Shown here piece after piece: positions 1 through 5,271 of a stretch of DNA of 6,354 nucleotides. The notes beneath the pieces are model-generated. The model made no database searches. It saw nothing but the letters and a program-made list of their open reading frames with translations, and was not told the DNA's origin. Each line of letters begins with the position of its first letter. Within the stretch, counting starts at the first letter, position 1. The stretch comes from Rhodobacterales bacterium CG2_30_65_12. Lineage in GTDB: Bacteria; Pseudomonadota; Alphaproteobacteria; Rhodobacterales; Rhodobacteraceae. The translations under genes were made by a program, and so were the position numbers. The DNA is taken from assembly GCA_001873585.1 (NCBI GenBank), contig MNZL01000131.1, positions 1-6,354 on the forward strand. Direction: 5' to 3'.

Positions 1-222
1 GCCGAGCGGCGCTACCGCGAACTGGTCGAGACCGGCCACGAGGTGACGCGCGAGGCGGTGCTGGCCGACGTGATCGCCCGCGACGAACGCGACAGCGCCC
101 GCGCCACGGCCCCCTTGAAGCCGGCCGAAAACGCGGTGGTGATCGACACGTCGGCGCTCACGATCAGCGAGGCGGTGGCGGCGGCCATTGCGGCGGTGGA
201 GGCCGCCTTGGCGCAAGAATAG
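1..222 (+). CDS. cmk: Cytidylate kinase (CMP/dCMP kinase), C-terminal part
   Basis: Partial gene cut by the left window edge; 73 residues and a TAG stop are visible in frame 1. Cytidylate kinase transfers phosphate from ATP to CMP or dCMP in the cytoplasm and feeds CTP and dCTP synthesis. The segment matches the end of the family: a RRYREL helix (residues 3-8 of the fragment), then IARDERDSARATAPLKPAE at 26-43. This is the LID/substrate region RDxRDSxRxxAPLxPA, with Arg and Asp residues that contact ATP and CMP. It is followed by the VVIDTSALTISEAV strand-helix typical of the extreme C-terminus. In many alphaproteobacteria rpsA lies directly downstream of cmk. Here it does not: the next gene is on the other strand. 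The N-terminal P-loop lies outside the window. The identification is firm from the RDxRDS...APLxPA...IDTS pattern. Confidence 0.93.
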   Translation, partial: AERRYRELVETGHEVTREAVLADVIARDERDSARATAPLKPAENAVVIDTSALTISEAVAAAIAAVEAALAQE

Positions 223-426
223 CGCTGGCTTCGGGTGCCAATTTTTCGGCAAAAATCCTTTTCAACACCTTGATCTGGCTTGAATTTTGAAGAGAAATCA
301 CATTTTTTTTGACTGAAGAATGCCGGAAAACCGGAAATGTGTGTGTTCAAATATGCCCGGTGAGAATGCCTGGCGGGTTGTCTGCAACCTCGCTCGGGGG
401 TGTCTGTGCGCGTGTCTGTGCGCGTG
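223..426. other. Gene-free gap between cmk and the 427-831 gene
   Basis: About 200 bp between two convergent genes, AT-richer in its left half than the genes on either side. It holds a perfect 6-bp inverted repeat ATTTTT-CGGC-AAAAAT at 241-256, just after the cmk stop. It also has a run of eight T at 303-310, a direct repeat CCGGAAA at 323-329 and 331-337, and a 12-bp tandem repeat at its right end. No open frame with a ribosome binding site, no tRNA and no convincing GC-stem terminator was seen. The T run is not preceded by a hairpin. Confidence 0.6.
241..256. repeat. AT-rich inverted repeat after cmk
   Basis: A perfect 6-bp palindrome with a 4-base loop: ATTTTT, CGGC, AAAAAT. It starts 19 bp after the cmk stop and is followed by CCTTTTC. 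As RNA it would be a weak A-U stem with a CGGC loop. It could contribute to cmk 3'-end formation, but it lacks the GC stem of a normal intrinsic terminator, so no function is assigned. Confidence 0.3.
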
Positions 427-429
427 TCA
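400..429. repeat. 12-bp tandem repeat, 2.5 copies
   Basis: The unit GTGTCTGTGCGC occurs at 400-411 and 412-423, followed by the partial copy GTGTC at 424-428. The array runs into the last codons (stop at 427-429) of the minus-strand gene. Exact tandem copies suggest slippage. Only the stop codon lies in the partial copy, so changes in copy number would fall mostly outside the reading frame. Confidence 0.6.
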
Positions 430-831
430 GTCGATTCTCATCATCCTGTCGGACTTCTTGCGCACTAGAACCGTGCGCAGATCGTGCATCGCCAGCAGCA
501 GCGCGTCGGTCACTGCGTCGAGTTCGGTGTCGGTGGCGCGTGACTGGGCCCAATGAGCGGTGAGGTTAAGGTGATCGACTGTGCGCAGGATGTCGTCGAT
601 ATCGCGCGCGGCCAGGGTTGCGCGGCGTTGGACGATCCAGTCGTCGATCGTCGCCTTGTCTGCGTCTGTCAGCTCGCGTTCGCCATGCGCCTTCACCTCG
701 CCGTTCTTGATATTGATGCTGGCGATCTGGTCCATGTCGATGCGGCGATGACGGTTTTCGGTGTCCACGCGGAACACGAAAGCGCCGTTGTCACGAACGC
801 GGAAATAGTAGTCTGGCAGGTGGGTTGTCAT
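427..831 (-). CDS. Conserved hypothetical protein of Rhodobacterales type
   Basis: 134 residues from the preferred start at 831 (MTTHLPDYYFRVRDNG). I recognise no domain with a known function. The sequence looks like a conserved small cytoplasmic protein, not a shadow frame. An N-terminal block (DYYFRVRDNGAFVFRVDTENRHRR) reads like a beta-hairpin. It is followed by a charged middle (GEVKAHGERELTDADKATIDDW) and C-terminal helices (LTAHWAQSRATDTELD, LLLAMHDLRTVLVRKKSDR). There is no signal peptide or membrane segment. The frame stays open upstream to an ATG at 930 that touches the aatA stop. That would add 33 residues of low-complexity Arg/Ala/Glu-rich sequence, which looks like untranslated DNA. 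The start at 831 has a weak AAGAG about 8 nt upstream. The gene follows aatA on the same strand after about 100 bp, so it may be cotranscribed with it. From memory, similar proteins occur in other rhodobacters, but this has not been checked. Confidence 0.75.
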   Translation of the reverse strand: MTTHLPDYYFRVRDNGAFVFRVDTENRHRRIDMDQIASINIKNGEVKAHGERELTDADKATIDDWIVQRRATLAARDIDDILRTVDHLNLTAHWAQSRATDTELDAVTDALLLAMHDLRTVLVRKKSDRMMRID

Positions 832-930
832 CTTGGTGCTCTTTTGCGTGCCCTGGGCGCGGGCCTCGAGCGCGCGCTCAGCCAAGGGTAACGCAACCGG
901 CGCGCGCGCTTCAAGGCCTTGGCGCACCAT

Positions 931-2133
931 TCACGCAAGCGCGGCGCAGAACGTCTGGATCCGGGTGCAGGCGTCTTCGAGCGCCGTGTCGGAGGTGGCG
1001 TAGCTCACCCGGAAGGCGGGGCTCAGCCCGAAGGCGGCGCCAAACACCACGGCGACCCCGGTTTCTTCCAGAAGCGCGCGCGAAAAATCTTCGTCGGTCT
1101 CGATCTTCACGCCACCTGTGCTGGTCTTGCCGATGCATCCCGAGATCGAGGGATAGACGTAGAAGGCCCCTTCGGGTGTGGGGCAGGTTATGCCTTGCGC
1201 CGCATTCAGCATCTGCACCACCAGATCGCGCCGACGCTGAAACACGCGCCTGTTTTCTTCAAGAAAATCCTGCGGGCCGGTGAGCGCCTCGACTGCGGCC
1301 CACTGGCTGATGGTGCAGGGGTTGGATGTGGATTGAGACTGGATCGTGCGCATCGCCGCAATCAGCTCTTCGGGGCCGCCGGCATAGCCGATCCGCCAGC
1401 CTGTCATGGCATAGGCCTTGCTCACACCATTGCAGGTGAGGGTGCGTCCGTAGAGCCCAGGCTCGACCTGGGCGGGCGTGGTGAATTTGAAATCGTCAAA
1501 CACCAGGTGCTCATACATGTCGTCCGACATCACCCAAACCTGCGGGTGCCGCATCAGCACGTCGGTCAGCCCCTTCAGTTCGGCGCGCGAATAGCCAGCG
1601 CCGGTGGGATTGGAGGGCGAGTTGAAGATGAGCCACTTGGTGCGTGGCGTGATCGCGGCCTCAAGCTGCGCGGGCGTCATCTTGAACGCGGTCTCGATCC
1701 CGCATGCCACCAGCACCGGCTCGCCGCCCGCGAGCAGCACCATGTCGGGGTAACTCACCCAGTAAGGGGCGGGGATGATCACCTCGTCGCCGGGGTTCAG
1801 CGTGGCCATGAGCGCGTTGTAGAGGATCTGTTTGCCGCCGGTGCCGACGCTGATCTGTTTCACCGTGTAGCTGAGCCCGTTTTCGCGGGCGAACTTGCGG
1901 GCGATCGCCTGTTTCAGCTCGATAATCCCGTCGGGCGCGGTGTATTTCGTTTTTCCTGCATCAATCGCGGCCTTGGCGGCGGTCTTTATGTTCTGCGGCG
2001 TGTCGAAATCCGGCTCGCCCGCGCCGAGCCCGATCACATCGCGCCCTTGCGCTTTCAGCCCGGCCGCGAGCGTGCTGACGGCGATGGTGGGCGAGGGCTT
2101 CACGCGGGCAAGTGTCGTGGAAAGAAAGGGCAT
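931..2133 (-). CDS. aatA: Aspartate aminotransferase, PLP-dependent, class I-beta (AatA-like)
   Basis: 400 residues, the full usual length. It transfers the amino group between aspartate and 2-oxoglutarate, giving oxaloacetate and glutamate, in the cytoplasm with pyridoxal phosphate. Visible fold type I landmarks: GAGEPDFDTP (38-46), KYTAPDG (63-69), GTGGKQ (97-102), PAPYWVSYPD with the stacking Trp125, SPSNPTG with Asn175, SDDMYEH with Asp204 and Tyr207, NGVSKAYAMTGWRIGY with the PLP lysine Lys239, and FRVSYA with the carboxylate-binding Arg375. Overall wording (RVKPSPTIAVS, DVIGLGAGEPDFDTPQNIK, TPEGAFYVYP) closely follows rhizobial AatA. Some class I-beta enzymes also act on prephenate in tyrosine/phenylalanine synthesis. 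Lys12, a position linked to that ability, is present, but this does not prove the activity. The start has a weak GGGA about 6 nt upstream and fits the family N-terminus MxFLxxxLxRVKPS. The gene is divergent from the XRE-sdhE pair. Confidence 0.95.
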   Translation of the reverse strand: MPFLSTTLARVKPSPTIAVSTLAAGLKAQGRDVIGLGAGEPDFDTPQNIKTAAKAAIDAGKTKYTAPDGIIELKQAIARKFARENGLSYTVKQISVGTGGKQILYNALMATLNPGDEVIIPAPYWVSYPDMVLLAGGEPVLVACGIETAFKMTPAQLEAAITPRTKWLIFNSPSNPTGAGYSRAELKGLTDVLMRHPQVWVMSDDMYEHLVFDDFKFTTPAQVEPGLYGRTLTCNGVSKAYAMTGWRIGYAGGPEELIAAMRTIQSQSTSNPCTISQWAAVEALTGPQDFLEENRRVFQRRRDLVVQMLNAAQGITCPTPEGAFYVYPSISGCIGKTSTGGVKIETDEDFSRALLEETGVAVVFGAAFGLSPAFRVSYATSDTALEDACTRIQTFCAALA

Positions 2134-2166
2134 GGTCGGTCCCGGGTTTGTGCTTTGGCTCTGAAT

Positions 2167-2195
2167 CTCTTAGGCTTGGTGGTGACGGCGATCAA
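2167..2195 (-). promoter_or_regulatory. Candidate sigma70-type promoter for aatA
   Basis: Read on the minus strand, TTGATC (2195-2190) is followed after exactly 17 bp by TAAGAG (2172-2167). Transcription would start near 2160 and leave a leader of roughly 27 nt before the aatA ATG at 2133. The -35 box keeps TTGA. The -10 box matches the consensus at only 3 of 6 positions. It is the best-spaced pair seen in this gap, but it remains a guess. Confidence 0.3.
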
Positions 2196-2202
2196 GCACC
2201 AC
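2179..2202. promoter_or_regulatory. Inverted repeat between aatA and the XRE gene, possible operator
   Basis: Perfect 6-bp arms GTGGTG (2179-2184) and CACCAC (2197-2202) separated by 12 bp, so the arm centres lie 18 bp apart. It lies between two divergent genes, one of which encodes a DNA-binding protein of the XRE class, and it overlaps the candidate -35 box of aatA. Such a position suits an autoregulatory operator. A chance repeat, or a leader hairpin ahead of the XRE start, is also possible. Confidence 0.3.
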
Positions 2203-2217
2203 ATGGGAGCGGGCAAG

Positions 2218-2616
2218 ATGACAGACAACGCCACCGAAGACTGGTTCTCAGAACAACGCGCCACCTTTGGCGACAGGCTCGCGGCCGCGCGCGAGGCGGC
2301 GGAGCTTGGCCAGAAAGAGCTCGCCAAGCGGATTGGCGTGAAGGCGAAAACCATCGCGGCCTGGGAAAACGACCTTTCCGAGCCGCGCGCCAACCGCCTG
2401 CAGATGCTGTCGGGGCTGTTGAACGTTTCGCTCGTGTGGCTGCTCACCGGCGCGGGCGAAGGCGTAGACCCGCCTGGCACCGAAAACAACGTTTCGCGCG
2501 ATGTTCGTGCGGTTTTGCTTGAACTGCGCGAGCTGCGCGGCGATATCGACGATGCGGGGAGCCGCCTGGCGCGGCTCGAAAAGCATTTGCGTGGATTGCT
2601 GGAGGCGGAGGCGTGA
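2218..2616 (+). CDS. XRE-family helix-turn-helix regulator with C-terminal coiled coil
   Basis: 132 residues, probably a cytoplasmic DNA-binding regulator. Residues 17-75 form a Cro/C1-type HTH: FGDRLAAAREAAELGQKELAKRIGV (helices 1 and 2), then KAKTIAAWENDLSEPRANRL, with the recognition helix around 44-52 and the typical WENDxSEPR turn. LNVSLVWLLTGAGEG (68-82) closes the domain, as in many XRE proteins. Residues about 94-130 (VRAVLLELRELRGDIDD...RLARLEKHLRGLLEAE) have heptad-like leucines and charged residues and should form a coiled coil for dimerisation. The start at 2218 is chosen because GGGAG lies 8 nt upstream. An in-frame ATG at 2203 lies ahead of this signal. The stop overlaps the sdhE start by one base (TGATG), so the two are cotranscribed and probably translationally coupled. 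The effector and targets are unknown; aatA, its own promoter and sdhE are natural candidates. Confidence 0.88.
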   Translation: MTDNATEDWFSEQRATFGDRLAAAREAAELGQKELAKRIGVKAKTIAAWENDLSEPRANRLQMLSGLLNVSLVWLLTGAGEGVDPPGTENNVSRDVRAVLLELRELRGDIDDAGSRLARLEKHLRGLLEAEA

Positions 2617-2876
2617 TGAACGAAGAGCGGGCGGTGCGGCTGAAGCGGTTGAAGATGCGCTCGGCGCGGCGCGGTATCAAGGAGATGGACCTCATCCTTG
2701 GCCACTATGCCAAGGCCCGTCTGGACGCCATGGACGGGCCTGCGCTTGATGCCTATGAGCGGCTGCTCGACGAGAATGATCACGATCTTTACCAGTGGGT
2801 TACCGGCCAGGTGCCGCCGCCGCCGGCCTTTGCCGGGTTGATCGGCGAGATTGCGGGCGTGGCGCTGCACGGTTAA
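2616..2876 (+). CDS. sdhE: SdhE, FAD assembly factor for succinate dehydrogenase (SDHAF2/Sdh5 family)
   Basis: 86 residues, the usual size for this family. SdhE binds SdhA and promotes covalent attachment of FAD, which is needed for assembly of succinate dehydrogenase (TCA cycle, respiratory chain). The signature RGxxExD is visible as RRGIKEMDLIL, with Arg19, Gly20, Glu23 and Asp25. It is followed by the second conserved block LLDENDHDLYQWVTG (50-64), and both sit in a compact all-helical layout. The ATG at 2616 is preferred; it shares its A with the TGA of the XRE gene and has GGAG 5 nt upstream (2607-2610) and GGAGG at 2601-2605. A GTG directly ahead at 2613 could add one residue. No sdh structural genes lie in the window. 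The stop falls within the palindrome GGTTAACC, which is followed by six T. Confidence 0.93.
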   Translation: MNEERAVRLKRLKMRSARRGIKEMDLILGHYAKARLDAMDGPALDAYERLLDENDHDLYQWVTGQVPPPPAFAGLIGEIAGVALHG

Positions 2877-2884
2877 CCAATTTT

Positions 2885-2915
2885 TTGAAAACACGGGCGT
2901 TTCGCACCTTATTTT
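2885..2915 (+). promoter_or_regulatory. Weak candidate promoter for the MarR-type gene
   Basis: TTGAAA (2885-2890) is followed after 19 bp by TATTTT (2910-2915). The spacing is long and the -10 box is poor, so this is tentative. The -10 box would lie inside the loop of the inverted repeat at 2903-2921, where a bound repressor would block it. Confidence 0.2.
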
Positions 2916-2921
2916 GGTGCG
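2903..2921. promoter_or_regulatory. Inverted repeat CGCACC-7-GGTGCG: operator or weak terminator
   Basis: Perfect 6-bp arms at 2903-2908 and 2916-2921 around TTATTTT, lying 27 bp after the sdhE stop. As RNA it forms a GC-rich hairpin followed only by TTT, so it is at best a weak terminator for the XRE-sdhE transcript. As DNA its 19-bp span suits a dimeric winged-helix protein such as the MarR-type regulator encoded 66 bp downstream. Both readings are inference. Confidence 0.4.
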
Positions 2922-2958
2922 TTTAACCGAATGTTGGATATTTGCCGCGATGGTCACC

Positions 2959-2975
2959 CCTGACACAGTATCAGG
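2959..2975. promoter_or_regulatory. Inverted repeat CCTGA-7-TCAGG overlapping the ribosome binding site
   Basis: Perfect 5-bp arms at 2959-2963 and 2971-2975 separated by CACAGTA, a 17-bp span. The right arm overlaps the Shine-Dalgarno region AGGTGGAG (2973-2980) of the MarR-type gene. It could be a second binding site for autoregulation or an RNA stem that partly hides the ribosome binding site. Confidence 0.3.
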
Positions 2976-2986
2976 TGGAGACGCGC

Positions 2987-3484
2987 ATGAGCATGCATAC
3001 CCCCATCGGCGAGGCGCTCAAGCCGGCCTACCTCGCCCAATATCTCGAATCGCTCGCCCTCGTCGAGCGGCTGCACCGGCTGGTGCTCGATGTGATAAAG
3101 GACGAGTTCGAGCGCCTCGGGGTGCTGGAGATCAACGCCGTGCAGGCGCTTTTGCTGTTCAACATCGGCGACAACGAGGTCACGGCCGGTGAGTTGAAGA
3201 GCCGGGGCTATTACCAGGGCTCCAACGTCTCTTATAACCTCAAGAAGCTCGTCGAGATGGGCTTCATGCACCACCAGCGCTCCGAGATCGACCGGCGCTC
3301 GGTGCGCGTGCGCCTCACTCCGCGCGGGCGCGAGGTTCGCGATGTTGTCTCCGGCCTGTTTGCGCGCCACGCGGAATCGCTCGAGGCGCGCGGTATCCTC
3401 GGGCCCGACGCGCTCGATAGCATCAACAGCTCGCTCAAGCGCGTCGAGCGGTTCTGGACCGACCAAATCCGCTACATTTACTGA
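2987..3484 (+). CDS. MarR-family winged-helix regulator, LdtR-like
   Basis: 165 residues. Residues about 20-60 form the helical dimerisation part (YLESLALVERLHRLVLDVIK). A winged helix follows: VTAGELKSRGYYQGSNVSYNLKKLVEMG (65-92) with the recognition helix near 78-90, then the wing HHQRSEIDRRSVRVRLTPRG (95-114) with the Asp-Arg-Arg pair usual in MarR proteins. The stretch GYYQGSNVSYNLKKLVEMGF(M)HHQRS is characteristic of the alphaproteobacterial group that includes LdtR, a regulator of L,D-transpeptidase and stress genes in Liberibacter. Whether targets are the same here is unknown. The start at 2987 has GGAG (2977-2980) 6 nt upstream; another ATG at 2993 lies too far from it. An in-frame ATG at 2942 would add 15 residues ahead of the ribosome binding site. 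Inverted repeats at 2903-2921 and 2959-2975 suggest autoregulation. The gene is convergent with the DUF1194 gene, with 41 bp between the stops. Confidence 0.88.
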   Translation: MSMHTPIGEALKPAYLAQYLESLALVERLHRLVLDVIKDEFERLGVLEINAVQALLLFNIGDNEVTAGELKSRGYYQGSNVSYNLKKLVEMGFMHHQRSEIDRRSVRVRLTPRGREVRDVVSGLFARHAESLEARGILGPDALDSINSSLKRVERFWTDQIRYIY

Positions 3485-3525
3485 CCGCAAACCGGGGGCC
3501 AGACTTTGCAGGTGATGGCACGCCG

Positions 3526-4227
3526 TTACTCGGCCCGGCCTACCACCAGCCCTTCAAGCTCACGCAGGAGCTTGCGCCGCATCGCGCGCTCGTAATCGGC
3601 AAAGCCTGCGGCCTGCTCCACGAAAGCGCCGGGGCCACGAACCAGGTAGGCCTCGAAATAACCGGCAAGATCGGTGCCGTCGGTGCGGGTGCCGGCATCG
3701 TCAGTGAGGATCGCCAGCGCGTTCACGGTGATACCGTCAAGCGCAGCGGGCGCGATGTCTTGCGGCCGGGGGCCGGTGTTGGACATGCCATCGCCGGAAA
3801 TGTCGAGTGTTTGTCGCCAGCAGGCGGATTGCCCGGCGAGGAGCGCGGCACCGGCGGCCAGCGCCGCGCCGAGCGCGGTGGAGGGCGGCGCTGGCGCGCG
3901 CGTGGTGGCCATCAGCCGCGCGGCGAAACCCTCCAGCGTTGCGGCGTCGGCAATCGCCGTCCAGTCGGCAACGATGCGCTGATGCGCGGGGCCAGACCAT
4001 TCATAGACCATCAGGCGCACGGGGGCCGCCGCCCCGCCGAGAAGGGCGCGCACCACCTCCGGATGGGTGAGCGCCCCCGCGAGCCCGTCGAGCTGCAGCC
4101 GGTATTCCTGCGAGTCGACGGAGCCTGACACGTCGAGCCCCAACGCCAACGCCTGCCGGCAAGGTTCGGCCAGCCCCGCGAACGGGGCGAGGGCGAGCAG
4201 CAGGGCAAGGCGGATCGGGCGCAGCAT
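3526..4227 (-). CDS. Secreted VWA-like protein (DUF1194 family)
   Basis: 233 residues. The N-terminus MLRPIRLALLLALAPFAGLA is a classical signal peptide with likely cleavage after Ala20, so the protein acts in the periplasm or outside the cell. The mature part is a von Willebrand factor A-like domain. It has the metal-site motif DVSGS (32-36, DxSxS), a Thr at 117 in PSTALGAAL, and ISGDGMSNTG (143-152), which matches the DUF1194 hallmark of a SGDG...N block. Cys23 and Cys136 could form a disulfide. No lipobox is present. The family has no established function; VWA domains commonly bind proteins in a metal-dependent way. The start at 4227 is chosen because GGAGG lies 4 nt upstream and the signal peptide begins there. 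The frame stays open to 4419, but that extension overlaps the thyX start and lacks family features. No partner gene lies in the window, and the gene is divergent from thyX. Confidence 0.85.
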   Translation of the reverse strand: MLRPIRLALLLALAPFAGLAEPCRQALALGLDVSGSVDSQEYRLQLDGLAGALTHPEVVRALLGGAAAPVRLMVYEWSGPAHQRIVADWTAIADAATLEGFAARLMATTRAPAPPSTALGAALAAGAALLAGQSACWRQTLDISGDGMSNTGPRPQDIAPAALDGITVNALAILTDDAGTRTDGTDLAGYFEAYLVRGPGAFVEQAAGFADYERAMRRKLLRELEGLVVGRAE

Positions 4228-4278
4228 CGGGCCTCCGGGGGTCGCGGCCATTGCGCCACCCGCGCGCGCCCGCGTCAA

Positions 4279-4301
4279 TGCACATCCATGTCGCGGGTGC
4301 A
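4279..4301. repeat. Short inverted repeat TGCAC-13-GTGCA in the divergent gap
   Basis: Perfect 5-bp arms at 4279-4283 and 4297-4301 in the 130-bp gap between the DUF1194 gene and thyX. The right arm is part of GTGCACAGTGC, itself partly self-complementary. It could be an operator or chance in GC-rich DNA. No clear -35/-10 pair was found in this gap on either strand. Confidence 0.2.
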
Positions 4302-4323
4302 CAGTGCGCTGCCCCCCGATAGA

Positions 4324-4338
4324 GTGGCGGCACGCCAC
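4324..4338 (+). promoter_or_regulatory. GC hairpin in the thyX leader
   Basis: A perfect 6-bp stem GTGGCG / CGCCAC with the 3-base loop GCA, ending 5 nt before the ribosome binding site GGGAGAG (4344-4350) of thyX. If it lies in the transcript it would be a stable stem just upstream of the ribosome landing site. It has no T run and is not a terminator. Function unknown; it could stabilise the mRNA 5' end or be a protein-binding site in the DNA. Confidence 0.35.
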
Positions 4339-4357
4339 ACAAAGGGAGAGATTCGCC

Positions 4358-5266
4358 ATGGCCCTGAGCCCGCAACACCAGGCCGAGATTGACGCGCTGC
4401 GCGCCAGCCCGCAAGACACGCTGCGCGCCGTTGCGCCCGGTATGGAAGCCCACCTCTACACCGCCCACGACGTGCTCGACCACGGTTTTGTGCGGGTGAT
4501 CGACTATATGGGCGACGATGCCGCGATCTGCCAGGCCGCGCGGGTGAGCTATGGCACCGGCACCAAAAGCGTGCAGAACGACGAGGGGCTGATCCGTTAC
4601 CTCATGCGCCACTGGCACTCGACGCCGTTCGAGATGTGCGAAACCAAGCTGCATGTGAAACTGCCGGTGTTTGTCGCCCGGCAATGGATCCGCCACCGCA
4701 CTGCCAACGTGAATGAATATTCCGCGCGCTACTCGATCATGGACCGCGAATTCTACATCCCCGCGCGCGACCAGCTCGCGGCGCAATCGACGGTGAACAA
4801 CCAGGGGCGCGGCGAGCTTCTGGGCGACGCCGAAGCTGCGCGGGTGCTGGAAATCCTCAAGGCGGATTCAGCCCGCGCTTACGACAATTACGAGGGCATG
4901 ATTTCGCAAGACGGCCAGCAGGGCCTCGCCCGCGAACTGGCGCGGATGAACCTGCCCACGAATATCTATACCCAATGGTATTGGAAGGTTGATCTGCACA
5001 ACCTCTTCCACTTCCTGCGCCTGCGCGCCGACGCCCACGCGCAATACGAAATCCGCGTTTACGCCGAAGCGATTGCGGCGGTCGTTGCCGACTGGGTGCC
5101 GTTCGCGTATCGCGCCTTCGAGGACTACCGCATGGGAGGAGCGACTTTGTCGGCCACCGCGCTTGATTGCGTGCGGCGGATGGTGAAGGGTGAAACGGTA
5201 ACGCAGGAGACCTCCGGCATGTCGAAGGGCGAATGGCGAGAGTTTGAGGGGGTTTTGAGGGGGTAG
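4358..5266 (+). CDS. thyX: Flavin-dependent thymidylate synthase ThyX
   Basis: 302 residues, at the longer side of the family, as is usual in alphaproteobacteria. ThyX makes dTMP from dUMP with methylenetetrahydrofolate, using FAD and NADPH, and acts as a homotetramer in the cytoplasm. The defining motif RHRx7S is seen as RHRTANVNEYSARYS: Arg112, His113, Arg114, then Ser122, which bind FAD and dUMP. Other family blocks: CQAARVSYG (58-66), HWHSTPFEMCETKLHVKLPVFVARQWIRHR (85-114), ARMNLPTNIYTQWYWKVDLHNLFHFLRLR (195-223) and DAHAQYEIR (225-233). The start at 4358 has GGGAGAG (4344-4350) 7 nt upstream. The open frame extends upstream to 4067 only because it is antisense to the DUF1194 gene. A possible second gene starts 5 nt after the stop. 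With ThyX, FAD-dependent methylation replaces the ThyA route; no thyA is visible here. Confidence 0.97.
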   Translation: MALSPQHQAEIDALRASPQDTLRAVAPGMEAHLYTAHDVLDHGFVRVIDYMGDDAAICQAARVSYGTGTKSVQNDEGLIRYLMRHWHSTPFEMCETKLHVKLPVFVARQWIRHRTANVNEYSARYSIMDREFYIPARDQLAAQSTVNNQGRGELLGDAEAARVLEILKADSARAYDNYEGMISQDGQQGLARELARMNLPTNIYTQWYWKVDLHNLFHFLRLRADAHAQYEIRVYAEAIAAVVADWVPFAYRAFEDYRMGGATLSATALDCVRRMVKGETVTQETSGMSKGEWREFEGVLRG

Positions 5267-5271
5267 AGGAA

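Noticed and set aside
303..310. Run of eight T as an intrinsic terminator of cmk
   Set aside because: No GC-rich stem precedes it within the needed distance.
309..337. TTGACT as the -35 box of a + strand promoter
   Set aside because: No acceptable -10 box at 16-18 bp (the sequence there is CGGAAA), and no gene follows on this strand.
919..2217. Long open frame on the + strand running antisense through aatA into the XRE gene
   Set aside because: It is the open antisense frame of a GC-rich gene. Its translation is Gly/Arg/His-rich with no family resemblance, and aatA on the other strand is unmistakable. Only the part from 2218 is coding.
2871..2886. GGTTAACC plus six T as terminator of sdhE
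   Set aside because: A palindrome without a loop cannot form a hairpin; the only upstream stem (CGTG/CACG at 2858-2871) is 4 bp. A role in termination remains possible but is not supported.
2100..2966. 288-codon minus-strand frame opposite the XRE and sdhE genes
   Set aside because: Ser/Arg/Pro-rich shadow translation, overlapping two recognised genes and the start of aatA.
2954..3490. 178-codon minus-strand frame opposite the MarR gene
   Set aside because: Mirror frame of the regulator; the + strand protein has a full winged-helix pattern and a good ribosome binding site.
4001..4786. 261-codon minus-strand frame across the thyX start and DUF1194 gene
   Set aside because: Low-complexity shadow of thyX and of the DUF1194 gene; no ribosome binding site or family motif.
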